From positions 3,100,001 to 3,164,000 of the forward strand of contig JAUIMM010000550.1 in NCBI GenBank assembly GCA_031769625.1: 64,000 nucleotides of DNA. The letters are read 5' to 3'. Position 1 is the stretch's first letter. Each line of letters starts with the position of its first letter. The notes beneath the pieces were generated by a model, which made no database searches, had not been told where the DNA came from, and saw only the letters and a program-made list of their open reading frames with translations. The position numbers were made by a program, and so were the translations under genes. The stretch comes from Taudactylus pleione (lineage: Eukaryota; Chordata; Amphibia; Anura; Myobatrachidae). Positions 52,616 through 63,529 of this stretch are shown piece by piece.

Positions 52616-53041
52616 TTTTGATTTTGTTTCACAATCATCCATTTTTTCACAATACTGAATCTTGAGAAAATTTCTGAAAATAAGCAGATTCTTTGAAGGT
52701 GCTTGCACTATTTGTGTTTAATGCTTATTATAAAGCTATCTTAACATGCTTTGAATAATTTATTTGTGAATTATTGTACTAAAGGACTGGGAATTTGACT
52801 TAAATTCTGGAATTAAGGAAAGAAGAATGTTTGGGCTCTGTCTGAGTAAGTTCATTAAATTTTTGAAAGATCTTTTAGGAGTCACAAGGATTATTGTACC
52901 TAAAATGTTTTTGGGAAACAATCCCTGCAGATAGTGTACAGTCAATTTCCAAAATGTGATTCTGTATATACTTCAATAACCATAAAACTCTGAAAATAGG
53001 CTCAAAAACAGGAAAGATACTTCAATTACTGCAAAACACGT

Positions 53042-53114
53042 GGGCCAGTGGCGCAATGGATAACGCGTCTGACAACGGATCAGAAGATTGTAGGTTCGAC
53101 TCCTACCTGGCTCG
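53042..53114 (+). tRNA. tRNA-Arg (ACG) with T33 to A, unit 93
   Basis: Duplicate of 47835-47907. Confidence 0.68.
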
Positions 53115-53122
53115 CTTATATT

Positions 53123-53194
53123 GTCGTGATCGTATAGTGGTTATTACTCTTCGTTGTGGCCGCACCAACCCCTGTTCGAAAACAGGTCACGGCA
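53123..53194 (+). pseudogene. tRNA-His-like (GTG), unit 93
   Basis: Duplicate of 47916-47987. Confidence 0.72.
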
Positions 53195-53619
53195 TTTTGA
53201 TTTTGTTTCTCAATCATCCATTTTTTCACAATACTGAATCTTAAGAAAATTTCAGAATGTAAGCAGATTCTTTGAAGGTGCTTGCACTATTTGTGTTTAA
53301 TGCTTATTATAAAGCTATCTTAACATGCTTTGAATAATTTAATTGTGAATTCTTTTACTAAAGGATTGGGAATTTGACATAAATTCTGGATTTCAGGAAA
53401 GAATAATGTTTGGGCTCTGTCTGAGTAAGTTCATTACATTTTTGAAAGATCTTTTAGCAGTCACAAGGATTATTGTAATTAAAACGTTTTTGTGAAACAA
53501 TCCCTGCAGATAGTGTACAGTCAATTTCCAAAATGTGATTCTGTTGTTACTTCAATAACCATAAAACTTTAAAACAGGCTCAAAAACAGGAAAGACACTT
53601 CAATTACTACAAGACACCT

Positions 53620-53691
53620 GGGACAGTGGGCAATGGATAACGCGTCTGACTATGGATCAGAAGATTGTAGGTTCGACTCCTACCTAGCTCA
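53620..53691 (+). pseudogene. tRNA-Arg-like (ATG), 72 nt, unit 94
   Basis: Duplicate of 48413-48484. Confidence 0.72.
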
Positions 53692-53699
53692 CTTAAATT

Positions 53700-53771
53700 G
53701 TCATGATCGTATAGAGGTTAGTACTCTGCGTTGTGGCAGCAGCAACCCAGGTTTGAATCCGGGTCACGGCA
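53700..53771 (+). pseudogene. tRNA-His-like (GTG), unit 94
   Basis: Duplicate of 48493-48564. Confidence 0.7.
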
Positions 53772-54198
53772 TTTTGATTTTGTTTCTCAATCATCCATTT
53801 TTTCATAATACTGAATCTTGAGAAAATTTCTGAAAATAAGCAGATTCTTTGAAGGTGCTTGCACTATTTGTGTTTAATGCTTATTATAAAGCTATCTTAT
53901 CATGCTTTGAATAATTTATTTGTGAATTATTGTACTAAAGGACTGGGAATTTGACTTAAATTCTGGAATTAAGGAAAGAAGAATTTTTGAGCTTCGTTCT
54001 GAGTAAGTTCATCACATTTTTGAAAGATCTTTTAGCAGTCACAAGGATTATTTTACCTAAAATGTTTTTGGGAAACAATCCCTGCAGATAGTGTACAGTC
54101 AATTTCCAAAATTTGATTCTGTATATACTTCAATAACCATAAAACTCTGAAAACAAGCTCAAAAACAGGAAAGACACTTCAATTACTACAAGACACCA

Positions 54199-54270
54199 GG
54201 GACAGTGGGCAATGGTTAATGCGTCTGACTATGGATCAGAAGATTGTAGGTTCGACTCATACGTGGCTCG
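54199..54270 (+). pseudogene. tRNA-Arg-like (ATG), 72 nt, unit 95
   Basis: Duplicate of 48992-49063. Confidence 0.78.
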
Positions 54271-54278
54271 CTTAAATT

Positions 54279-54349
54279 ACTGTGATCGTATAGTGGTTTT
54301 ACTCTGCGTTGTGGCTGCAGCAATCCTGGTTCAAATCCATGACACGGCA
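54279..54349 (+). pseudogene. tRNA-His-like (GTG), 71 nt, unit 95
   Basis: Duplicate of 49072-49142. Confidence 0.8.
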
Positions 54350-54774
54350 TTTTGATTTTGTTTCTCAATCATCCATTTTTTCACAATACTGAATTTTAAG
54401 AAAATTTCAGAAAGTAAGCAGATTCTTTGAAGGTGCTTGCACTATTTGTGTTTAATGCTTATTATAAAGCTATCTTAACATATTTGAATAATATAATTGT
54501 GAATTATTGTACTAAAGGACTGGGAATTTGACATAAATTCTGGAATTCAGGAAAGAAGAATGTTTGGGCTCTGTCTGAGTAAGTTCATCCCATTTTTTAA
54601 AGATCTTTTAGCAGTCACAAGGATTATTGTACCTAAAACGACTTTGGGAAACAATCCCTGCAGATAGTGTACAGTCAAACTCCAAAATGTGATTCTGTAT
54701 ATACTTCAATAACCATAAAACTCTGAAAACAGGCTCAAAAACAGGAAAGATACTTCAATTACTACAACACACCT

Positions 54775-54847
54775 GGGTTAGTGGAGCAATGGATAATGCA
54801 TCTGACTACGGATCAGTAGATTGTAGGTTCGACTCCTACCTGGCTCG
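54775..54847 (+). tRNA. tRNA-Arg (ACG), unit 96
   Basis: Duplicate of 49568-49640. Confidence 0.68.
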
Positions 54848-54855
54848 CTTAAATT

Positions 54856-54927
54856 GCTGTGATCGTATAGTGGTTAGTACTCTGCGTTGTGGCCGCAGCA
54901 ACCCTGGTTCGAATCCGGGTCATAGCA
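54856..54927 (+). tRNA. tRNA-His (GTG) with compensated acceptor, unit 96
   Basis: Duplicate of 49649-49720, keeping the T3-A70 pair. Confidence 0.88.
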
Positions 54928-55353
54928 TTTTGATTTTGTTTCTGGATCATCCATTTTTTCACAAATTTGAATCTTAAGACAATTTCAGAAAGTAAGCAGA
55001 TTCTTTGAAGGTGCTTGCACTATTTGTATTTAATGCTTATTATAAAGCTATCTTATCATGCTTTAAATAATTTAATTGTGAATTATTGTACTAAAGGACT
55101 GGGAATTTGACATAAATTCTGGAATTCAGGAAAGAAGAATGTTTGGGCTCAGTCTGAGTAAGTTCATAAAATTTTTAAAAGATCTTTTAGGAGTCACAAG
55201 GATTATTCTACCTAAAACGTTTTTGGGAAACAATCCCTGCAGATAGTGTACATTCAATTTCCAAAATGTGATTCTGTATATACTTCAATAACCATAAAAC
55301 TCTGAAAACAGGCTCAAAAACAGGAAAGACACTTCAATTACTACAACACACCT

Positions 55354-55426
55354 GGGTTGGTGGAGCAATGCATAATGCATCTGACTACGGATCAGAAGAT
55401 TGTAGGTTCGACTCCTACCTGGCTCG
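55354..55426 (+). tRNA. tRNA-Arg (ACG), unit 97
   Basis: Duplicate of 50147-50219. Confidence 0.65.
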
Positions 55427-55434
55427 CTTAAATT

Positions 55435-55506
55435 GCTATGATCGTATAGTGGTTAGTACTCTGCGTTGTGGCCGCAGCAACCCTGGTTCGAATCCAGGTC
55501 ACAGCT
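55435..55506 (+). tRNA. tRNA-His (GTG), unit 97
   Basis: Duplicate of 50228-50299. Confidence 0.72.
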
Positions 55507-55932
55507 TTTTGATTTTGTTTCTGAATCATCCATTTTTTCACAAAATTGAATCTTAAGACAATTTCAGAAACTAGGCAGATTCATTGAAGGTGCTTGCACT
55601 ATTTGTATTTAATGCTTATTATAAAGCTATCTTATCATGCTTTAAATAATTTAATTGTGAATTATTGTACTAAAGGACTGGGAATTTGACATAAATTCTA
55701 GAATTCAGGAAAGAAGAATGTTTGAGCTTCGTTCTGAGTAAGTTCATCACATTTTTGAAAGATCTTTTAGGAGTCATAAGGATTATTGTACGTAAAACGT
55801 TTTGGGGAAACAATCACTGCAGATAGTGTACAGTCAATTTCCAAAATGTGATTTTGTATATACTTCAATAACCATAAAACATTAAAACAGGCTCAAAAAC
55901 AGGAAAGACACTTAAATTACTACAAGACACCT

Positions 55933-56004
55933 GGGACAGTGGGCAAGGGATAACACGACTGACTATGGATCTAAAGATTGTAGGTTCGACTCCTACCTGG
56001 CTCG
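55933..56004 (+). pseudogene. tRNA-Arg-like (ATG), 72 nt, unit 98
   Basis: Duplicate of 50726-50797. Confidence 0.75.
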
Positions 56005-56012
56005 CTTAAATT

Positions 56013-56084
56013 GCCGTGATCGTATAGTGGTTAGTACTCTGCGTTGTGGCTGCAGCAACCCCAGTTCGAATCCGGGTCACGGCA
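56013..56084 (+). tRNA. tRNA-His (GTG), unit 98
   Basis: Duplicate of 50806-50877. Confidence 0.78.
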
Positions 56085-56510
56085 TTTTGATTTTGTTTCT
56101 CAATCATCCATTTTTTCACAATACTGAATCTTAAGAAAATTTCAGAAAGTAAGCAGATTTTTTGAAGGTGCTTGCACTATTTGTGTTTAATGCTTATTAT
56201 AAAGCTATCTTAACATGCTTTGAATAATTTAATTGTGAATTATTGTACTAAAGGACTGGGAATTTGACATAAATTCTTGAATTCAGGAAAGAAGAATGTT
56301 TGGGCTCTGTCTGAGTAAGTTCATTCAATTTTTGAAAGATCTTTTAGGAGACACAAGGATTATTGTACCTAAAACGTTTTTGGGAAACAATCCCTGCAGA
56401 TAGTGTACAGTCAATTTCCAAAATGTGATTCTGTATGTACTTCATGAACCTTAAAACGCTGAAAACAGGCTCAAAAACAGGAAAGACACTTCAATTACTT
56501 CAAGACACCT

Positions 56511-56583
56511 GGGCCAGTGGTGCAATGGATAACGCGTCTGACTATGGATCAGAAGATTGTAGGTTTTACTCCTAGCTGGCTTG
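56511..56583 (+). pseudogene. tRNA-Arg-like (ATG), unit 99
   Basis: ATG anticodon with perfect stem. T arm GTAGG, TTTTACT, CCTAG is broken. Confidence 0.7.
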
Positions 56584-56591
56584 CTTATATT

Positions 56592-56663
56592 GCCGTGATC
56601 GTATAGTGGTTAGTACTCTATGTTGTAGCCGCAGCAACCCCGGTTCGAAAACTGGTCATTGCG
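56592..56663 (+). pseudogene. tRNA-His-like (GTA), unit 99
   Basis: CTATG stem; loop TTGTAGC gives GTA; 3' strand TCATTGC; ACTGG T strand. Confidence 0.75.
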
Positions 56664-57087
56664 TTTTGATTTTGTTTCTCAATCATCCATTTTTTCACAA
56701 TACTGAATCTTAAGAAAATTTCAGAAAGTAAGCAGATTCTTTGAAGGTGCTTGCACTATTTGTGTTTAATGCTTATTATAAAGCTATCTTAACATATTTG
56801 AATAATATAATTGTGAATTATTGTGCTAAAGGACTGGGAATTTGACATAAATTCTGGAATTCAGGAAAGAAGAATGTTTGGCTCTGTCTGAGTAAGTTCA
56901 TTAAATTTTTGAAAGTTCTTTTAGAAGTCACAAGGATTATTGTACCTAAAATGTTTTTGGGAAACAATCCCTGCAGATAGTGTACAGTCAAACTCCAAAA
57001 TGTGATTCTGTATATACTTCAATAACCATAAAACTCTGAAAACAGGCTCAAAAACAGGAAAGACACTTCTATTACTACAAGACACCT

Positions 57088-57159
57088 GGGACTGTGGGCA
57101 ATGGATAACGCGTCTGACTATGGATCAGAAGATTGTAGGTTTGACTCCTACCTGGTTCG
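57088..57159 (+). pseudogene. tRNA-Arg-like (ATG), 72 nt, unit 100
   Basis: GGGACTG acceptor; D-arm deletion; TTTGACT loop. Confidence 0.75.
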
Positions 57160-57167
57160 CTTAAATT

Positions 57168-57239
57168 GCTGTGATCGTATAGTGGTTAGTACTCTGCGTT
57201 GTGGCCGCAGCAACCCTGGTTCGAATCCGGGTCACAGCT
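57168..57239 (+). tRNA. tRNA-His (GTG) with compensated acceptor, unit 100
   Basis: Acceptor GCTGTGA/TCACAGC is a perfect 7-bp helix with T3-A70 replacing C3-G70. D and anticodon stems are perfect and the T stem has one wobble. The discriminator is T in place of A, which could weaken histidylation, since eukaryotic HisRS reads position 73 and the added G-1. Confidence 0.82.
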
Positions 57240-57665
57240 TTTTGATTTTGTTTCTGAATCATCCATTTTTTCACAAAATTGAATCTTAAGACAATTTCAG
57301 AAACTAAGCAGATTCATTGAAGGTGCTTGCACTATTTGTATTTAATGCTTATTATAAAGCTATCTTATCATGCTTTAAATAATTTAATTGTGAATTATTG
57401 TACTAAAGGACTGGGAATTTGACATAAATTCTAGAATTCAGGAAAGAAGAATGTTTGAGCTTCATTCTGAGTAAGTTCATCACATTTTTGAAAGATCTTT
57501 TAGGAGTCATAAGGATTATTGTACGTAAAACGTTTTGGGGAAACAATCACTGCAGATAGTGTACAGTCAATTTCCAAAATGTGATTTTGTATATACTTCA
57601 ATAACCATAAAACTTTAAAACAGGCTCAAAAACAGGAAAGACACTTAAATTACTACAAGACACCC

Positions 57666-57737
57666 GGGACAGTGGGCAAGGGATAACACGACTGACTATG
57701 GATCTAAAGATTGTAGGTTCGACTCCTACCTGGCTCA
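57666..57737 (+). pseudogene. tRNA-Arg-like (ATG), 72 nt, unit 101
   Basis: As unit 89, with discriminator A. Confidence 0.76.
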
Positions 57738-57745
57738 CTTAAATT

Positions 57746-57817
57746 GCCGTGATCGTATAGTGGTTAGTACTCTGCGTTGTGGCTGCAGCAACCCCAGTTC
57801 GAATCCGGGTCACGGCA
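57746..57817 (+). tRNA. tRNA-His (GTG), unit 101
   Basis: As unit 89: one T-stem mismatch at 52-62. Confidence 0.78.
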
Positions 57818-58243
57818 TTTTGATTTTGTTTCTCAATCATCCATTTTTATACAATACTGAATCTTAAGAAAATTTCAGAAAGTAAGCAGATTTTTTGAAG
57901 GTGCTTGCACTATTTGTGTTTAATGCTTATTATAAAGCTATCTTAACATGCTTTGAATAATTTAATTGTGAATTATTGTACTAAAGGACTGGGAATTTGA
58001 CATAAATTCTTGAATTCAGGAAAGAAGAATGTTTGGGCTCTGTCTGAGTAAGTTCATTAAATTTTAGAAAGATCTTTTAGGAGACACAAGGATTATTGTA
58101 CCTAAAACGTTTTTGGGAAACAATCCCTGCAGATAGTGTACAGTCAATTTCCAAAATGTGATTCTGTATGTAATTCATGAACCTTAAAACTCTGAAAACA
58201 GGCTCAAAAACAGGAAAGACACTTCAATTACTTCAAGACACCT

Positions 58244-58316
58244 GGGCCAGTGGTGCAAAGGATAACGCTTCTGACTATGGATCAGAAGATTGTAGGTTTT
58301 ACTCCTACCTGGCTTG
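58244..58316 (+). pseudogene. tRNA-Arg-like (ATG), unit 102
   Basis: D loop AAAGG; ACGCT; T loop TTTTACT. Confidence 0.7.
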
Positions 58317-58324
58317 CTTATATT

Positions 58325-58396
58325 GCCGTGATCGTATAGCGGTTAGTACTCTATGTTGTAGCCGCAGCAACCCCGGTTCGAAAACTGGTCATTGCG
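58325..58396 (+). pseudogene. tRNA-His-like (GTA), unit 102
   Basis: AGCGG D loop; CTATG stem; anticodon GTA; TCATTGC. Confidence 0.76.
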
Positions 58397-58822
58397 TTTT
58401 GATTTTGTTTCTCAATCATCCATTTTTTCACAATACTGAATCTTAAGAAAATTTCAGAAAGTAAGCAGATTCTTTGAAGGTGCTTGCACTATTTGTGTTT
58501 AATGCTTATTATAAAGCTATCTTAACATGCTTTGAATAACTTAATTGTGAATTATTGTACCAAAGGACTGGGAATTTGACATAAATTCTGGAATTCAGAA
58601 AAGAAGAATGTTTGGGCTCTGTCTGAGTAAGTTCATTAAATTTTTGAAAGATCTTTTAGGAGTCACAAGGATTATTGTACCTAAAATGTTTTTGGGAAAC
58701 AATCCCTGCAGATAGTGTACAGTCAATTTCCAAAATGTGATTCTGGATATACTTCAATAACCATAAATCTCTAAAAACAGGCTCAAAAACAGGAAAGACA
58801 CTTCAATTACTAAAAGACACCT

Positions 58823-58895
58823 GGGTTGGAGGCGCAATGGATAACGCGTCTAACTATGTATCAGAAGATTGTAGGTTCGACTCCTACCTGGCTCG
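58823..58895 (+). pseudogene. tRNA-Arg-like (ATG), unit 103
   Basis: GGGTTGG, AGGCGC; stem TCTAA/TCAGA; loop CTATGTA. T arm consensus. Confidence 0.68.
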
Positions 58896-58903
58896 CCTAC
58901 ATT

Positions 58904-58975
58904 GCCGTGATCGTATAGTGGTTAGTACTCTGCGTTGTGGCCACAGCAACCCCGGTTCGAAAATGGGTCATTGCA
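58904..58975 (+). pseudogene. tRNA-His-like (GTG), unit 103
   Basis: CACAG stem; T arm CCCGG/ATGGG; TCATTGC. Confidence 0.72.
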
Positions 58976-59401
58976 TTTTGATTTTGTTTCTGAATCATCC
59001 ATTTTTTCACAAAATTGAATCTTAAGACAATTTCAGAAAGTAAGCAGAATCTTTGAAGGTGCTTGGACTATTTGTGTTTAATGATTATTATAAAGCTATC
59101 TTAACATGCTTTGAATAATTTAATTGTGAAGTATTGTACTAAAGGACTGGGAATTTGACATAAATTCTGGAATTCAGGAAAGTAGAATGTTTGGGCTCTG
59201 TCTGATTAAGTTCATTAAATTTTTGAAAGATCTTTTAGGAGTCACATGGATTATTGTACCTAAAATGTTATTGGGAAAAAATCCCTGCAGATAGTGTACA
59301 GTCAAACTCCAAAATGTGATTCTGTATATACTTCAATAACCATAAAACTCTGAAAACAGGCTCAAAAACAAGAAAGACACTTCAATTACTACAAGACACC
59401 T

Positions 59402-59474
59402 GGGACAGTGGCGCAATGGATAACGCGTCTGACTACGCATCAGAAGATTGTAGGTTCGACTCCTACCTGACTCG
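59402..59474 (+). tRNA. tRNA-Arg (ACG), unit 104
   Basis: Anticodon stem and T arm perfect; loop CTACGCA (position 37 is C); acceptor mismatch 4-69. Confidence 0.6.
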
Positions 59475-59482
59475 CTAATATT

Positions 59483-59554
59483 GTCGTGATCGTATAGTGG
59501 TTAGTACTCTGTGTTGTGGCCGCAGCAACTCTGGATCAAATCCGGGTCACAGCA
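59483..59554 (+). pseudogene. tRNA-His-like (GTG), unit 104
   Basis: GTCGTGA/TCACAGC; T region CTCTGGATCAAAT. Confidence 0.76.
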
Positions 59555-59979
59555 TTTTGATTTTGTTTCTCAATCATCCATTTTTTCACAATACTGAATC
59601 TTGAGAAAATTTCAGAAAATAAGTTGATTCTTTGAAGGTGCTTCCACTATTTGTGTTTAATGCTTATTATAAAGCTATCTTAACATGCTTTGAATAATTT
59701 AATTGTGAATTATTGTACTAAAGGACTGGGAATTTGACATAAATTCTGGAATTCAGGAAAGAAGAATGTTTGGCTCTGTCTGAGTAAGTTCATTAAATTT
59801 TAGAAAGATCTTATAGGAGTCACAAGGATTATTGTACCTAAAATGTTTTTGGGAAACAATCCCTGCAGATAGAGTACAGTCAATTTCCAAAATGTGATTC
59901 TGTATATACTTCAATAACCATAAAACTCTGAAAACAGGCTCAAAAACAGGAAAGACACTTCAATTACTAAAAGACACCT

Positions 59980-60052
59980 GGGCTGGTGGCGCAATGGATA
60001 ACGTGTCTGACTACGGATCAGAAGATTGTAGGTTTGACTCCTACCTGGCTTG
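59980..60052 (+). tRNA. tRNA-Arg (ACG), unit 105
   Basis: All stems pair, though acceptor GGGCTGG/CTGGCTT uses several wobbles. T loop TTTGACT. Confidence 0.72.
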
Positions 60053-60060
60053 TTTATATT

Positions 60061-60132
60061 GCCGGGATTGTATAGTGGTTAGTACTCTAGGTTGTGGTCG
60101 CAGTAACCCCGAATCGAAAATGGGTCTCGAAA
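60061..60132 (+). pseudogene. tRNA-His-like (GTG), unit 105
   Basis: GCCGGGA acceptor against TCTCGAA; T region CCCGAATCG. Confidence 0.82.
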
Positions 60133-60556
60133 TTTTGATTTTGTTTCTCAATCATGTATTTTTTCACAATACTGAATCTTTAGAAATTTCAGAAAGTAAG
60201 CAGATTCTTTGAAGGTGCTTGCACTATTTGAGTTTAATGCTTATTATAAAGCTAACTTAACATACTTTGAATAATTTAATTGTGAATTATTGTACTAATG
60301 GACTGGGAATTTTACATAAATTCAGGAATTAAGGAAAGAAGAATGTTTGGGCTCTGTCTGAGTAAGTTCATTAAATTTTTGAAAGATCTTTTAGGAGTCA
60401 CAAGGATTATTGTACCTAAAACGTTTTTGGGAAACAATCAATGCAGATAGTGTACAGTCAAATTCCATAATGTGATTCTGTATATACTTCAATAACCATA
60501 AAACTCTAAAACAGGCTCAAAAACAGGAAAGACACTTCACTTACTACTAGACACCT

Positions 60557-60628
60557 GGGACAGTGGGCAATGGATAACGTGTCTGACTATGGATCAGAAG
60601 ATTGTAGGTTCGACTTCTACCTGGCTCG
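60557..60628 (+). pseudogene. tRNA-Arg-like (ATG), 72 nt, unit 106
   Basis: GGGACAG; D-arm deletion; T stem GTAGG/TCTAC. Confidence 0.72.
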
Positions 60629-60636
60629 CTTAAATT

Positions 60637-60708
60637 GCCGTGATCGTATAGTGGTTAGTACTCTGCGTTGTGGCCGCAGCAACCCCGGTTCGAAAATGGG
60701 TCACGGCA
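60637..60708 (+). tRNA. tRNA-His (GTG), unit 106
   Basis: Acceptor, D and anticodon arms are perfect. The T stem CCCGG/ATGGG lacks only the 53-61 pair (one wobble). Confidence 0.7.
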
Positions 60709-61134
60709 TTTTGATATTGTTTCTGAATCATCCATTTTTCACAAAATTGAATCTTAAGACAATTTCAGAAAGTAAGCAGAATCTTTGAAGGTGCTTGGAC
60801 TATTTGTGTTTAATGCTTATTATAAAGCTATCTTAACATGCTTTGAATAACTTAATTGTGAATTATTGTACCAAAGGACTGGGAATTTAAACATAAATTC
60901 TGCAATTCAGAAAAGAAGAATGTTTGGGCTCTGTCTGAGTAAGTTCATCACATTTTTGAAAGATCTTTTAGCAGTCACAAGGATTATTGTACCTAAAATG
61001 TTTTTGGGAAACAATCCCTGCAGATAGTGTACAGTCAAACTCCAAAACGTGATTCTGTATATACTTCAATAACCATAAAATTCTGAAAACAGGCTCAAAA
61101 ACAGGAAAGACACTTCAATTACTACAAGACACCT

Positions 61135-61207
61135 GGGACAGTGGCGCAATGGAAAACGTGTCTGACTACGCATCAGAAGATTGTAGGTTCGACTCCTACC
61201 TGAATCG
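61135..61207 (+). pseudogene. tRNA-Arg-like (ACG), unit 107
   Basis: GGAAAACG D loop; loop CTACGCA; 3' acceptor CTGAATC. Confidence 0.75.
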
Positions 61208-61215
61208 CTAATATT

Positions 61216-61287
61216 GCCGAGATCGTATAGTGGTTAGTAGTCTGTGTCGTGGCCGCAGCAACTCTGGATCAAATCCGGGTCACCGCA
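61216..61287 (+). pseudogene. tRNA-His-like (GTG), unit 107
   Basis: GCCGAGA/TCACCGC; loop TCGTGGC; T region CTCTGGATCAAAT. Confidence 0.8.
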
Positions 61288-61713
61288 TTTTGATTTTGTT
61301 TCTCAATCATCCATTTTTTCACAATACTAAATCTTGAGAAAATTTCAGAAAATAAGCAGATTCTTTGAAGGTGCTTGCACTATTTGTGTTTAATGCTTAT
61401 TATAAAGCTATCTTAACATGCTTTGAATAATTTAATTGTGAAGTATTGTACTAAAGGACTGGGAATTTGACATAAATTCTGGAATTCAGGAAAGAAGAAT
61501 GTTTGGGCTCTGTCTGAGTAAGTTCATTAAATTTTTGAAAGATCTTTTAGGAGTCACAAGGATTATTGTACCTAAAATGTTTTTGGGAAACAATCCCTGC
61601 AGATAGTGTACAGTCAATTTCCAAAATGTGATTCTGTATATACTTCAATAACCATAAAACTCTGAAAACAGGCTCAAAAACAGGAAAGACACTTCAATTG
61701 CTAAAAGACACCT

Positions 61714-61786
61714 GGGCTGGTGGTGCAATGGATAACGCGTCTGACTACGGATCAGAAGATTGTAGGTTTGACTCCTACCTGGCTTG
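61714..61786 (+). tRNA. tRNA-Arg (ACG), unit 108
   Basis: All stems pair (wobble-rich acceptor); T loop TTTGACT. Confidence 0.75.
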
Positions 61787-61794
61787 TTTATATT

Positions 61795-61866
61795 GCCGTG
61801 ATTGTATAGTGGTTAGCACTCTGCATTGTGGCCGCAGTAACCCCGGTTCGAAAATGGGTCGTGGCA
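61795..61866 (+). pseudogene. tRNA-His-like (GTG), unit 108
   Basis: CTGCA anticodon stem; T arm CCCGG/ATGGG; TCGTGGC. Confidence 0.75.
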
Positions 61867-62291
61867 TTTTGATATTGTTTCTGAATCATCCATTTTTCAC
61901 AAAATTGAATCTTTAGAAATTTCAGAAAGTAAGCAGATTCTTTGAAGGTGCTTGCACTATTTGAGTTTAATGCTTATTATAAAGCTATCTTAACATGCTT
62001 TGAATAACTTAATTGTGAATTATTGTACCAAAGGACTGGGAATTTAAACATAAATTCTGGAATTCAGAAAAGAAGAATGTTTGGGCTCTGTCTGAGTAAG
62101 TTCATCACATTTTTGAAAGATCTTTTAGCAGTCACAAGGATTATTGTACCTAAAATGTTTTTGGGAAACAATCCCTGCAGATAGTGTACAGTCAAACTCC
62201 AAAATGTGATTCTGTATATACTTCAATAACCATAAAACTCTGAAAACAGGCTCAAAAACAGGAAAGACACTTCAATTACTACAAGACACCT

Positions 62292-62364
62292 GGGACAGTG
62301 GCGCAATGGAAAACGTGTCTGACTACGCATCAGAAGATTGTAGGTTCGACTCCTACCTGAATCG
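62292..62364 (+). pseudogene. tRNA-Arg-like (ACG), unit 109
   Basis: Duplicate of 61135-61207. Confidence 0.75.
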
Positions 62365-62372
62365 CTAATATT

Positions 62373-62444
62373 GCCGAGATCGTATAGTGGTTAGTAGTCT
62401 GTGTCGTGGCCGCAGCAACTCTGGATCAAATCCGGGTCACGGCA
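62373..62444 (+). pseudogene. tRNA-His-like (GTG), unit 109
   Basis: Duplicate of 61216-61287 except the 3' strand TCACGGC. Confidence 0.78.
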
Positions 62445-62870
62445 TTTTGATTTTGTTTCTCAATCATCCATTTTTTCACAATACTAAATCTTGAGAAAAT
62501 TTCAGAAAATAAGCAGATTCTTTGAAGGTGCTTGCACTATTTGTGTTTAATGCTTATTATAAAGCTATCTTAACATGCTTTGAATAATTTAATTGTGAAG
62601 TATTGTACTAAAGGACTGGGAATTTGACATAAATTCTGGAATTCAGGAAAGAAGAATGTTTGGGCTCTGTCTGAGTAAGTTCATTAAATTTTTGAAAGAT
62701 CTTTTAGGAGTCACAAGGATTATTGTACCTAAAATGTTTTTGGGAAACAATCCCTGCAGATAGTGTACAGTCAATTTCCAAAATGTGATTCTGTATATAC
62801 TTCAATAACCATAAAACTCTGAAAACAGGCTCAAAAACAGGAAAGACACTTCAATTGCTAAAAGACACCT

Positions 62871-62943
62871 GGGCTGGTGGTGCAATGGATAACGCGTCTG
62901 ACTACGGATCAGAAGATTGTAGGTTCGACTCCTACCTGGCTTG
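62871..62943 (+). tRNA. tRNA-Arg (ACG), unit 110
   Basis: As unit 108 but with the consensus T loop TTCGACT, so the B box is intact. Confidence 0.85.
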
Positions 62944-62951
62944 TTTATATT

Positions 62952-63023
62952 GCCGTGATTGTATAGTGGTTAGCACTCTGCATTGTGGCCGCAGTAACCC
63001 CGGTTCGAAAATGGGTCGTGGCA
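62952..63023 (+). pseudogene. tRNA-His-like (GTG), unit 110
   Basis: Duplicate of 61795-61866. Confidence 0.75.
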
Positions 63024-63448
63024 TTTTGATTTTGTTTCTCAATCATCCATTTTTTCACAATACTGAATCTTTAGAAATTTCAGAAAGTAAGCAGATTCTT
63101 TGAAGGTGCTTGCACTATTTGAGTTTAATGCTTATTATAAAGCTATCTTAACATACTTTGAATAATTTAATTGTGAATTATTGTACTAAAGGACTGGGAA
63201 TTTGACATAAATTCTGGAATTAAGGAAAGAAGAATGTTTGGGCTCTGTCTGAGTAAGTTCATTACATTTTTGAAAGATCTTTTAGCAGTCACAAGGATTA
63301 TTGTACCTAAAACGATTTTGGGAAACAATCCCTGCAGATAGTGTACAGTAAATTTCCAAAATGTGATTCTGTATTTACTTCAATAACCATAAAACTCTGA
63401 AAACAGGCTCAAAAACAGGAAAGACACTTCAATTACTTCCAGACACTT

Positions 63449-63521
63449 GGGCTGGTGGTGCAAAGGATAATGCGTCTGACTAAGGATCAGAAGATTGTAT
63501 GTTCGTCTCCTACCTGGCTCG
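63449..63521 (+). pseudogene. tRNA-Arg-like (AAG), unit 111
   Basis: D loop AAAGG; AAG anticodon; T arm GTATG, TTCGTCT. Confidence 0.75.
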
Positions 63522-63529
63522 CTTATATT

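Larger units (their letters stand above)
45811..56224 (+). repeat. 5207-bp tandem duplication (units 81-89 and 90-98)
   Basis: Nine units repeat at a constant offset of 5207 bp with a junction near 51017. I noticed only a handful of differences: ACGCATCTG/ACGCGTCTG (unit 83/92 Arg), GATCG/GATTG (83/92 His), GGAAAGAC/GGATAGAC, TTTGGCCTC/TTTGGGCTC and TCACAATAC/TCATAATAC. This implies a very recent event. Confidence 0.9.
60850..63025 (+). repeat. 1157-bp tandem duplication (units 107-108 and 109-110)
   Basis: Two-unit blocks repeat at offset 1157 (61135/62292, 61714/62871). They share AACATAAATTC, GGAAAACGTG, CTGAATCGC and GTGTCGTGG. The 3' flank of unit 108 (GATATTGTTTCTG) matches unit 106 instead of unit 110. 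Confidence 0.82.
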
